Shown piece by piece: positions 5,478 through 11,080 of a stretch of 11,080 nucleotides of DNA. The notes under the pieces were generated by a model. The model did not search any database and was not told the DNA's origin. It was given only the letters and a program-made list of their open reading frames with translations. Source of the DNA: Fen-1077 sp050014355. GTDB lineage: Bacteria > Chloroflexota > Dehalococcoidia > Dehalococcoidales > RBG-16-60-22. The stretch is from positions 1-11,080 of the forward strand of contig JBEKDL010000094.1 in assembly GCA_050014355.1 (NCBI GenBank), given 5' to 3'. Within the stretch, counting starts at the first letter, position 1. Each line of letters starts with the position of its first letter. A program made the position numbers and the translations under genes.

Positions 5478-6824
5478 TCACCACCCCAGTTTTTCCGTCC
5501 CCTTCGTTATGAAACCGGCTTTACAGGCCGCCTCGGTTAGTTCGTCGCGGAACTGCGGATGCGCTATGGAGATAAGCGCCTTGGCGCGCTGCCAGACGCT
5601 CATGCCCTTCATATTAACTAGGCCGTATTCCGTCACCACATAAGAAACATCGGAGGCGGGCACGGTTACCATGTCGCCCAATTCCAGCACCGGTACGATA
5701 TTGGATACCGCTTTATGACCTTTGCTTTCTCTGGTCGCGTGCAGGCAGATAAACGCTTTGCCCCCCTCAGCCATGTAAGCCCCGCGCGTGAACTCCAGCT
5801 GGCCGCCGGTGCCGCTTATCTGGCGGCAGCCTACCGACTCCGAGCAGACCTGGCCGCGCAGGTCGACGCGTAAAGTGCTGTTGATAGCTACCTGCTTCTC
5901 ATTTTTAGCGATGATAAACGGGTTGTTGGTGTAGTCCACCGGGAAACCGGCCAGCGCCTTATTCCTGTCCATAAATTTATATAGCTTGTCCGAGCCGGCA
6001 GCGAAACAGTGCACCGCTTTGCCCGGGTTGAGGCTTTTCTTTTTGCCCGTGACCACCCCCGCCTCGATAAGCTCCATCATGCTGTCGTTGAACATCTCGC
6101 TGTGGATGCCCAGGTCTTTCAGGCCGTGCTGTATCAGTAGCTTGCCAATGACGCTGGGTATCGCCCCCACGCCGAGCTGGATGGTGGCGCCATTTTGAAT
6201 CTGCTCCGCCAGCAGTCCGGCGATGGTCTCATCCTCTTGCGTCACGGTGGCGGCCGGGAACTCCGGGATTTTATATTCGTAGTTTTCCACGATATAGTCC
6301 ACCCGGGAAATATTGACGACCTCTTCGCGGCCGCCGTAGACCCAGGGCATGTGCTCGTTGACCTCCAGAACGACCTTTTTAGCGACATCGCAGGCCGCCT
6401 TCTGCCGCGTGATGGATGCGCCGAAGTTAAAGTTGCCGCGGGCGTTCATCGGCGTGGCCTCGATGAAGGTGATGTCCACCTGGTCTTTGAGCCACTCGCG
6501 GTACATGCGCGGGCCTTCACTCAAGCCGAACGGTATATACGAGCAAGCCCCATTCTTGTGGTACTCCCGCTCTACTTTACCCAGGAACCACGAGTTATGG
6601 ATAAAGTGCTCCTGGGCGGGGTCGATGCGGGGAATAATCGTGTGCGAGTGCTCCGCCCTGATTTTCACATTATTTAATTCTGCGGCGCGCCCGGCCAGTT
6701 TTTCGTCAATAAGCGAAGGAAAGCCGCAGATAGCGCCGTAGTCAATCCACATGCCGGATTTCACCAGCCCGGCGGCTTCCTCGGCGGAAATGAGCTTGCG
6801 TTTATATTCTGCGCGGTAGGTCAT
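5478..6824 (-). CDS. Acetyl-CoA hydrolase/4-hydroxybutyrate CoA-transferase family protein
   Basis: The protein belongs to the family of CoA-transferases that move CoA between acetyl-CoA and a carboxylate such as butyrate, 4-hydroxybutyrate, propionate or succinate, in the cytoplasm. Its 448 residues match the family length. The N-terminal half starts EYKRKLISAEEAAGLVKSG (6-24). The C-terminal half contains GVGAIPSVIG (218-227), GIHSEMFNDS (239-248) where E243 aligns with the glutamate expected to form the CoA thioester, GGQLEFTRGA (340-349) and VTEYGLVNMKG (397-407). Substrate cannot be read from sequence. The ATG at 6824 has no recognisable Shine-Dalgarno; the gap after rpiB is 34 bases, so it may be read on the same transcript. 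This start is supported by the fit to the family N-terminus. Confidence 0.88.
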   Translation of the reverse strand: MTYRAEYKRKLISAEEAAGLVKSGMWIDYGAICGFPSLIDEKLAGRAAELNNVKIRAEHSHTIIPRIDPAQEHFIHNSWFLGKVEREYHKNGACSYIPFGLSEGPRMYREWLKDQVDITFIEATPMNARGNFNFGASITRQKAACDVAKKVVLEVNEHMPWVYGGREEVVNISRVDYIVENYEYKIPEFPAATVTQEDETIAGLLAEQIQNGATIQLGVGAIPSVIGKLLIQHGLKDLGIHSEMFNDSMMELIEAGVVTGKKKSLNPGKAVHCFAAGSDKLYKFMDRNKALAGFPVDYTNNPFIIAKNEKQVAINSTLRVDLRGQVCSESVGCRQISGTGGQLEFTRGAYMAEGGKAFICLHATRESKGHKAVSNIVPVLELGDMVTVPASDVSYVVTEYGLVNMKGMSVWQRAKALISIAHPQFRDELTEAACKAGFITKGTEKLGW

Positions 6825-6858
6825 AATCGGGTATTTTTCGTCCCCAGGAAGAGAGTGA

Positions 6859-7305
6859 TTATTTATAATACTTGTCTTCTATTTCCTTTATCTTATTAAT
6901 TCGGGCGATGTGCCGTCCTCCTTCGAACTCCGTGGTCAAGAACTTTTCCAGTATGGCTGGAACGCGTACCTTGCCCTCCTCCGCCGAAAGACAGCATATC
7001 TGGGCGTCATTGTGCGCCCGGGCACGCTGGGCGGTAAAAGCGTCCCAGACCTGGGCCGCCCTGATTCCCTTCACCTTGTTCGCGGCAATACACATACCAA
7101 TGCCGGTACTGCATATGAGGATGCCGCGGTCGAATTCGCCCCGGACGATTGCTTCGGCTACCTTGACGGCTATATCCGGGTAATCGACCGGTTTTTCAGT
7201 GTAGCAGCCGAAATCCTGATAGCTGTATCCCTTTTCCGCGAGCAGTTTCATGATAGTGTCCTTGAGAGCACAACCGCGGTGGTCGCTGCCGATGGCAATA
7301 CGCAC
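6859..7305 (-). CDS. rpiB: Ribose-5-phosphate isomerase B family protein
   Basis: RpiB interconverts ribose 5-phosphate and ribulose 5-phosphate in the pentose phosphate pathway. The 148-residue length is typical. Visible family features are GSDHRG (6-11), DYPD (41-44), the active-site segment ICSTGIGMCIAANK (64-77) with catalytic C65, RAHND (96-100) and FEGGRH (127-132). Start is GTG at 7305, chosen because a strong AGGAGGT site lies at 7311-7317, five bases upstream. It follows tsaC by 28 bases and is probably co-transcribed. The residues after HND (AQICCLS) differ from the usual NVL(C/A)LG, a modest variation. LacA/RpiB-family sugar isomerases are close relatives, but RpiB is the simplest reading. 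Confidence 0.92.
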   Translation of the reverse strand: MRIAIGSDHRGCALKDTIMKLLAEKGYSYQDFGCYTEKPVDYPDIAVKVAEAIVRGEFDRGILICSTGIGMCIAANKVKGIRAAQVWDAFTAQRARAHNDAQICCLSAEEGKVRVPAILEKFLTTEFEGGRHIARINKIKEIEDKYYK

Positions 7306-7333
7306 GGGAGACCTCCTGTATTAACCCTTAATG

Positions 7334-7999
7334 TCAGTTTTGTTCGGGCTTGCTCAACCGGTTCAGCGCCTCCCGGATTTCCAGCCAGCTGACACGCCCC
7401 TGCCGGATGAGCTGGGGAGGGCTGGAGGATAAATCGACTATCGTGGACAGGTCGCGCCCGGAAAGCGGCCCCTGGTCGAGAATCAGAGCCACCTTCTGGA
7501 GACTATCACCGAACTGCGCGGTAATTTCGCCGACAGCGTAAGGAGTGGGCTTGCCGCTGATGTTGGCGCTGGTAGTCGTCAGCGGTTTGCCGACTTTCGC
7601 CACCAGGCGCAGCATGACCTGGTTATCCGGAATGCGTATCCCGACGGTATCCAGCCCGGCCACCAGGAGCGACGGTAAGTTCTCTTTCTTCTTCAGCACC
7701 AGAGTCAACGCCCCGGGCAGGTAATGGGCGGCGAGGTAGCGGGCGGCCCCGGTAACATAAGCGTAGTTTTCCGCCTCCTCGATAGAACTGACGGCGATGT
7801 GGATGGGATTGGAAAAAGCGCGTCCTTTAAGCCCGAAGACGCTGGCTACGGCGCGGGTATCCAGCGCGTTGACGGAAAAGGCGTAGCCGGTATCGGTGGG
7901 GCAGACGATTACTTCGCCTTTATTTATCAATTTGGCGGCGCGTTCGAGGATTTTTTCATCGGGGTTAGTGGCGTCTACCCTGGCTATCTTCACGGTCAT
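7334..7999 (-). CDS. tsaC: L-threonylcarbamoyladenylate synthase (YrdC/Sua5 domain)
   Basis: TsaC makes threonylcarbamoyl-AMP from threonine, bicarbonate and ATP, the first step of t6A modification at A37 of ANN-decoding tRNAs. The 221 residues cover one YrdC domain without the extra C-terminal Sua5 domain. Motifs: PTDTGYAFSVNA (34-45; usually PTDT.YGL), LKGRAFSNPIHI (57-68), PGALTLVL (95-102), TTTSANISG (141-149), STIVDLS (186-192) and IRQGRVS (198-204). The ATG at 7999 follows the tsaD stop codon after one base and has only a weak ribosome binding site, so translation is probably coupled. Together with tsaD, tsaB and tsaE it completes the pathway in one operon. Confidence 0.94.
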   Translation of the reverse strand: MTVKIARVDATNPDEKILERAAKLINKGEVIVCPTDTGYAFSVNALDTRAVASVFGLKGRAFSNPIHIAVSSIEEAENYAYVTGAARYLAAHYLPGALTLVLKKKENLPSLLVAGLDTVGIRIPDNQVMLRLVAKVGKPLTTTSANISGKPTPYAVGEITAQFGDSLQKVALILDQGPLSGRDLSTIVDLSSSPPQLIRQGRVSWLEIREALNRLSKPEQN

Positions 8000-8000
8000 A

Positions 8001-9008
8001 TTATACGCCTATCGGTGCGTTGGGAAAAACATTAAGACGCAAATCGGAGCGTTCGCCGCGCTTAAGCCGGGCATAGCCCGCGGCGGCTACCATGGCGGCG
8101 TTATCGGTGCAGAGGGAAAGGGCGGGGAAATAAACGGCAAGGCCATGACGTTTACAGGTCTCTTTAAATACCTCGCGGAGTCGGGAGTTGGCGGAAACTC
8201 CGCCCGTGACGCTGACCGCGTTCACGCCCCGCTCACCGGCGGCGCGCATCGTCTTGGCAACCAGCACATCCACGATAGCTTCCTGAAAGCTGGCGGCGAT
8301 ATCGGCCAGGGGCAATGGTTCATTCCGGGCGACTTTCTCTTTAAACATGTTAATCACCGCCGTCTTCAAGCCGCTGAAGCTGAAGTCCGTCGTGCGGCTT
8401 TTCAGCATGGGCCGCGGTAGACTTAAAGCCTTCCGGTCGCCCTGCTTCGCCAGCTTATCGATGACCGGCCCGCCGGGCAAATCAAGGCCGAGAAACTTGG
8501 CGATTTTGTCGAAGACCTCGCCGGCGGCATCGTCGCAGGTCGTCCCCAGCAGTTCATATTCATTGTCTTCATTAATATAAATGAGCATGGTGTGCCCGCC
8601 GGAAACAGTAAGGCAGACATGGGGCAGCGGCAGGTCTGGGTTGCTTAAGCGGTTGGCGTAAATGTGCCCTTCGATGTGGTGCACGCCGATAAGAGGCACC
8701 TGCTTCGCATAGCTAATCGACTTCGCCGCGGCCACGCCGACCAGCAGGCAGCCGATTAAGCCTTGCTTCGAGGTCACCGCTACCGCCTCGGTGTCATTCA
8801 GCGTCTTTCCGGCTTTGTCCAAGGCTTCTTTAATGACGTAGCCGATAAGCTCGGTATGGCGGCGGGCGGCTATCTCCGGCACAACGCCGCCGTACTTACG
8901 AAGGAGGTCAAGCTGCGTGGCGATGACGTTGGAGAGTATCATCCGGCCGTCAACCACCAGCGCGGCGGAGGTCTCATCGCAGGAGGATTCGATACCCAGT
9001 ACCAGCAT
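8001..9008 (-). CDS. tsaD: tRNA N6-adenosine threonylcarbamoyltransferase, catalytic subunit
   Basis: TsaD (Kae1/Gcp/YgjD) transfers the threonylcarbamoyl group to A37 of tRNA, working with TsaB and TsaE. The 335-residue protein has the ASKHA fold signature GIESSCDETS (5-14), the metal-binding segment VHHIEGH (109-115; H111 and H115), SGGHT (136-140), DDAAGEVFDK (159-168), GGVSANSRLR (269-278) and TDNAAM (301-306) with metal-ligand D302. A point to note: the usually conserved GPGL of the loop near residue 81 reads KQGL (TSKQGLIGCLLVG, 79-91). The ATG at 9008 lies two bases after the tsaB stop; the nearest GGGGG-type ribosome site is rather far, suggesting coupling. Identification is secure. 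Confidence 0.96.
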   Translation of the reverse strand: MLVLGIESSCDETSAALVVDGRMILSNVIATQLDLLRKYGGVVPEIAARRHTELIGYVIKEALDKAGKTLNDTEAVAVTSKQGLIGCLLVGVAAAKSISYAKQVPLIGVHHIEGHIYANRLSNPDLPLPHVCLTVSGGHTMLIYINEDNEYELLGTTCDDAAGEVFDKIAKFLGLDLPGGPVIDKLAKQGDRKALSLPRPMLKSRTTDFSFSGLKTAVINMFKEKVARNEPLPLADIAASFQEAIVDVLVAKTMRAAGERGVNAVSVTGGVSANSRLREVFKETCKRHGLAVYFPALSLCTDNAAMVAAAGYARLKRGERSDLRLNVFPNAPIGV

Positions 9009-9010
9009 GA

Positions 9011-9730
9011 TTAAAGCGCGCCCCCTTGCTTGGTTTCTCGAGTGTATTTGCCTGTAAACGCCCTGGCCGTGGACTCCTTTAAATAAAGCGGTGTCAGCGA
9101 CAGTGCGTCATCGCTTTCACCTCTTGCCAGTCTTTTTGCTGCCAGGGAGGCTACCGCCGCGCCGCTCGGGGTGGCGCTAACGGCTCTCACAATCATATTG
9201 CTTGAACCTGTTTGCGCGGCTATTTCCCGCGCGTGCTCCGGCGCGCCTTCACCGGTGAGTAATACAGGCTCGTGAATCAGCGCGGCTAGTCCCCGGATAT
9301 CCCCGGTATAGTAATCACCGCTCTGTTTGACCGCGCCGCCACCAGGTCGATAGAGGGCGGCGTAAACGGCGTCTTTAATGCCGGCGCTTATGACGGCGCA
9401 AATCAGACCGGATTCATGCCGCAGACCGTAGGCCAGGGTCTCCAGCGTGGGCACGCCGCACACCGGTTTACCTGTGCTGAAAGCGAGCATCTTACCTACC
9501 GTTACCCCCACCCTTATCCCCGTCCAGGAACCCGGCCCCAGCCCCACCCCGATTCCCTGCACCAAATCGAGTGTAAGCCCGGCGCGCTTAAGGACCGATT
9601 CAATATTGTCCACGATTTGCTCGAGGGAATCGGTTTTAGCGGTAAAAGTGGCCTCCGCCAGGACGCGGTCGTCATCGACCACACCCACAGCATTAGCGTA
9701 GCCGGAAGTGTCTATCCCCAGCACAATCAT
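9011..9730 (-). CDS. tsaB: tRNA threonylcarbamoyladenosine biosynthesis protein TsaB
   Basis: TsaB (YeaZ) is the catalytically inactive TsaD paralogue that dimerises with TsaD and is needed for t6A synthesis in bacteria. The 239-residue protein has the ASKHA N-terminus IVLGIDTSGYANAVGV (2-17), the family signature GLGPGSWTGIRVGV (63-76; usually GPGSFTGLRIG) and ends with PLYLKEST near the C-terminus, also typical. The ATG at 9730 overlaps the tsaE stop in an ATGA junction and has GAGGAG at 9742-9747. Some related bacteria carry rimI next to or fused with tsaB; no acetyltransferase domain is present here. Confidence 0.94.
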   Translation of the reverse strand: MIVLGIDTSGYANAVGVVDDDRVLAEATFTAKTDSLEQIVDNIESVLKRAGLTLDLVQGIGVGLGPGSWTGIRVGVTVGKMLAFSTGKPVCGVPTLETLAYGLRHESGLICAVISAGIKDAVYAALYRPGGGAVKQSGDYYTGDIRGLAALIHEPVLLTGEGAPEHAREIAAQTGSSNMIVRAVSATPSGAAVASLAAKRLARGESDDALSLTPLYLKESTARAFTGKYTRETKQGGAL

Positions 9731-10200
9731 TGCTTTTTCAGCTCCTCGAAAAGCCCCCGGAACTTATCAGTCGCGGCTGTGAACTCCAGTCGCCGCTTTT
9801 TGACTGAAATGACCTCGAACCCGATGGCGAGACAGTCTCCGGGGAGAATAGCGGCTATCCTCTCCGCCCATTCGATTATCATCACGCCCTCCTTGGCGCG
9901 GTGAAGGTAGTCTGCCAGGCCGGAGTCTAAGGCATTCGCTTCGAGGCCCGTCAGGTAAAGGTCCATGTGGAAAACCGGCAGGCGCCCCGTATATTCGTTC
10001 ACGAAGATAAAAGTGGGGCTGTTCACCTGCCGCAGCGGCACGCCGAGCCCGGCGCAAATACCACGCGTTAATAGCGTTTTGCCGCAGCCCAGCTCCCCCG
10101 TCAGGGCAATGATGCTCCCCGCGCCAAGCTCTTTCCCTATCCTTTTACCGAGGGAAAGTGTGGCCGCTGCACTGTTGCTTAGAACTGTATATTCTTGCAT
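9727..10200 (-). CDS. tsaE: tRNA threonylcarbamoyladenosine biosynthesis ATPase TsaE
   Basis: TsaE (YjeE) is a small P-loop ATPase that binds the TsaB-TsaD dimer and lets the t6A cycle turn over. In the 157 residues, the Walker A motif GELGCGKT is at 35-42, SPTF at 61-64, HMDLY at 78-82 and EWAER at 110-114, all in family positions. It is the first gene of the minus-strand run. The ATG at 10200 has no clear Shine-Dalgarno, but it is about 40 bases after a predicted transcription start and fits the family N-terminus. Its stop overlaps the tsaB start by four bases. Confidence 0.95.
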   Translation of the reverse strand: MQEYTVLSNSAAATLSLGKRIGKELGAGSIIALTGELGCGKTLLTRGICAGLGVPLRQVNSPTFIFVNEYTGRLPVFHMDLYLTGLEANALDSGLADYLHRAKEGVMIIEWAERIAAILPGDCLAIGFEVISVKKRRLEFTAATDKFRGLFEELKKQ

Positions 10201-10246
10201 TAGTTATGTTTATTGATGGCTGTAAAATACTTGTTTTCCTGTTCGA

Positions 10247-10276
10247 AGTATAGCATTTTACCGGATATAGCCTCAA
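10247..10276 (-). promoter_or_regulatory. Sigma70-like promoter of the tsaEBDC run
   Basis: On the minus strand TTGAGG (10271-10276) is followed after 18 bases by TATACT (10247-10252), preceded by TGC as in an extended -10. Predicted transcription start is near 10240, about 40 bases before the tsaE ATG. No other good promoter was seen between here and 5388, which fits a single transcript for tsaE through the CoA-transferase. Confidence 0.55.
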
Positions 10277-10319
10277 TTTATTGTTCTATTTGCATTTGGT
10301 TTCTAACGGATACTCGCTT

Positions 10320-10386
10320 ACCCCCTTTATCCCCCTCTCAAACCGTGTAGCTTTTTTGAGACTATATTAGAATGTTTGAGAGGGGG
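10320..10386. repeat. Palindromic repeat E
   Basis: A perfect 13-base stem (ccccctctcaaac at 10331-10343, gtttgagaggggg at 10374-10386) surrounds a 30-base loop. Its left flank, read in reverse complement (gagagggggataaagggggt), matches the right part of repeat D (from 1353) with one mismatch over 20 bases, showing that the two intergenic regions share a dispersed repeat family. Confidence 0.7.
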
Positions 10387-10394
10387 AGAGTTTT

Positions 10395-10421
10395 GAGAGT
10401 CCCGATGTTGTCGGGACTCTC
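10395..10421. repeat. Perfect 11-bp hairpin between repeats E and G
   Basis: gagagtcccga (10395-10405) pairs fully with tcgggactctc (10411-10421) around a 5-base loop, a very stable hairpin. Neither strand has a T-tract after it, so it does not look like an intrinsic terminator. It lies between the tsaE promoter and the promoter of the plus-strand gene. Confidence 0.65.
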
Positions 10422-10431
10422 CCTTTAAATT

Positions 10432-10500
10432 CCCCTCTCCGGCCATGAATTCCCTGGTATGCCCGATAAACAGGCTGGAGAGGGGCAAGGGGTGAGGTAT
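10432..10500. repeat. Palindromic repeat G
   Basis: cccctctccggcc (10432-10444) pairs with ggctggagagggg (10473-10485) with a single G-T wobble. The tail CAAGGGGTGAGGTAT follows. Stem and tail match repeats B, C and D near leuA. With E and the 10395 hairpin it forms a 180-base repeat block in the divergent intergenic region 10201-10604, which otherwise holds only the two promoters. Confidence 0.7.
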
Positions 10501-10542
10501 GAATAAAAAAGCAAATACAAACGAAACTAAATTTATCCTGAC

Positions 10543-10572
10543 TTGAAGGATATCAAGCCGACGGCATAGAAT
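10543..10572 (+). promoter_or_regulatory. Sigma70-like promoter of the deacetylase-family gene
   Basis: TTGAAG (10543-10548) and TAGAAT (10567-10572) are 18 bases apart. Transcription would start near 10579, giving a leader of about 26 bases with the ribosome binding site. A small inverted repeat (cttga...tcaag, 10542-10557) overlaps the -35 region and could be an operator, but this is weak evidence. Confidence 0.5.
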
Positions 10573-10604
10573 AAATATGGAGCATTTCACACGGAGGTTG
10601 AAGT

Positions 10605-11080
10605 ATGAAAAAGACCGGCGTATTTTATCACGACGTTTGCGGCAAAGAAGCCTATTCCAGCCTGGCAATGGGCGTCGCAGATGGCTTTGAGGCCATTAAA
10701 AAAGAGGGGCTATTTAACCAACCGAACATCAAATGGTTCGAATCCAGGCGGGCGACGGAAAAAGAAATCGCCAGGATTCACAGCCAGAAATGGATAGAGG
10801 AAGTCAAGAGGACCGAATGGTGGAACGTATCGCTTTATTCTATCGGGGGCCTTTTAGGAGCGACAGAAAAAGTGCTTAAAGGCGAACTGGATAATGCCTT
10901 CGTCATCGCGGGCGTCGGCGGGCACCACGCCCACGTCGATAGCGCCTGGGGTGGCTGCTATTTCAGCGTCACCGGCCTGGGCATTCCCCATGCCCGGGAA
11001 ACTTTAGGGTTTAAAAGGTTTGCCATCGTCGATACCGATACCCATCACGCTGACGGCGTCAGGGACATTTTTAAAGACGA
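10605..11080 (+). CDS. Histone deacetylase family hydrolase, N-terminal part (runs off right edge)
   Basis: The first 158 residues belong to the arginase/deacetylase fold family (bacterial HDAC-like, AcuC and acetylpolyamine amidohydrolase relatives), zinc enzymes that remove acyl groups from amines. VGGHHAHVDSAWGGC (104-118) is the histidine pair and glycine-rich loop of the active site. IVDTDTHHADGVRDIF (141-156) holds the zinc ligands, probably D145 and H147. The usual HHG.G here reads HHADG and the usual GFC reads GGC. The ATG at 10605 has GGAGGT at 10593-10598, six bases upstream. The third zinc ligand, expected further on, lies beyond the window. Substrate cannot be told. The gene is divergent from tsaE, with its own promoter, so there is no operon link. 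Confidence 0.87.
   Translation, partial: MKKTGVFYHDVCGKEAYSSLAMGVADGFEAIKKEGLFNQPNIKWFESRRATEKEIARIHSQKWIEEVKRTEWWNVSLYSIGGLLGATEKVLKGELDNAFVIAGVGGHHAHVDSAWGGCYFSVTGLGIPHARETLGFKRFAIVDTDTHHADGVRDIFKD

Noticed and set aside
6195..6677. 160-codon plus-strand frame opposite the CoA-transferase
   Set aside because: Fully antisense to a well-supported gene and without motifs.
7896..8420. 174-codon plus-strand frame opposite tsaD and tsaC
   Set aside because: It is a shadow of two secure minus-strand genes; its protein resembles nothing recognised.
10201..10604. tRNA or other structured RNA gene in the divergent region
   Set aside because: The hairpins do not form a cloverleaf and are explained by the repeat family.
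10327..10668. 113-codon minus-strand open frame across the repeat block
   Set aside because: It is made of palindromic repeats and antisense to the start of the deacetylase gene, with no recognisable domain.

Overview
The window looks like a bacterial chromosome segment carrying housekeeping biosynthesis genes. It is moderately GC-rich by eye. Most genes have AGGAGG-type ribosome binding sites and sigma70-like promoters. TsaB and TsaE identify it as bacterial. The ilv/leu arrangement, the CoA-transferase and the style of the intergenic repeats suggest an anaerobic bacterium, possibly Chloroflexota (Dehalococcoidia). That placement is an inference from memory and is only moderately secure. All genes lie on the minus strand except one at the right edge.

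Right to left, in the direction of minus-strand transcription: a tight run tsaE-tsaB-tsaD-tsaC-rpiB-CoA-transferase (10200 to 5478) starts from a good promoter at 10247-10276. TsaE, TsaB, TsaD and TsaC together are the complete bacterial set for the tRNA modification t6A. The first four genes overlap by 4 bases or are separated by 1-2 bases. RpiB (pentose phosphate pathway) and an acetyl-CoA hydrolase/4-hydroxybutyrate-type CoA-transferase follow.

Next is the branched-chain amino acid block ilvD-ilvB-ilvN (5268 to 1411). It has its own promoter (5359-5388), a leader hairpin with a U-tract, and a strong terminator after ilvN (1311-1361). The 5' end of ilvD is damaged. A well-placed ATG with a Shine-Dalgarno encodes the first nine family residues, then the frame is lost and about 12 conserved codons are missing before the long ilvD frame starts. 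After a repeat-rich 510-base gap comes leuA, which has its own near-consensus promoter, a structured leader and a possible short leader peptide; leuA runs off the left edge. IlvB/IlvN make acetohydroxyacids, IlvD makes the 2-oxoacids, and LeuA starts the leucine branch. ilvC is not in the window.

On the plus strand, a histone-deacetylase-family hydrolase gene starts at 10605 and runs off the right edge. Both large gene-free stretches (901-1410 and 10201-10604) contain the same family of palindromic repeats, with stems of the CCCCTCTCC/GGAGAGGGG type and often a GGGTGAGG tail. No phage, CRISPR, toxin-antitoxin or defence system was seen. The points most worth checking are the ilvD lesion, the ilvD and leuA leaders, and the repeat family.
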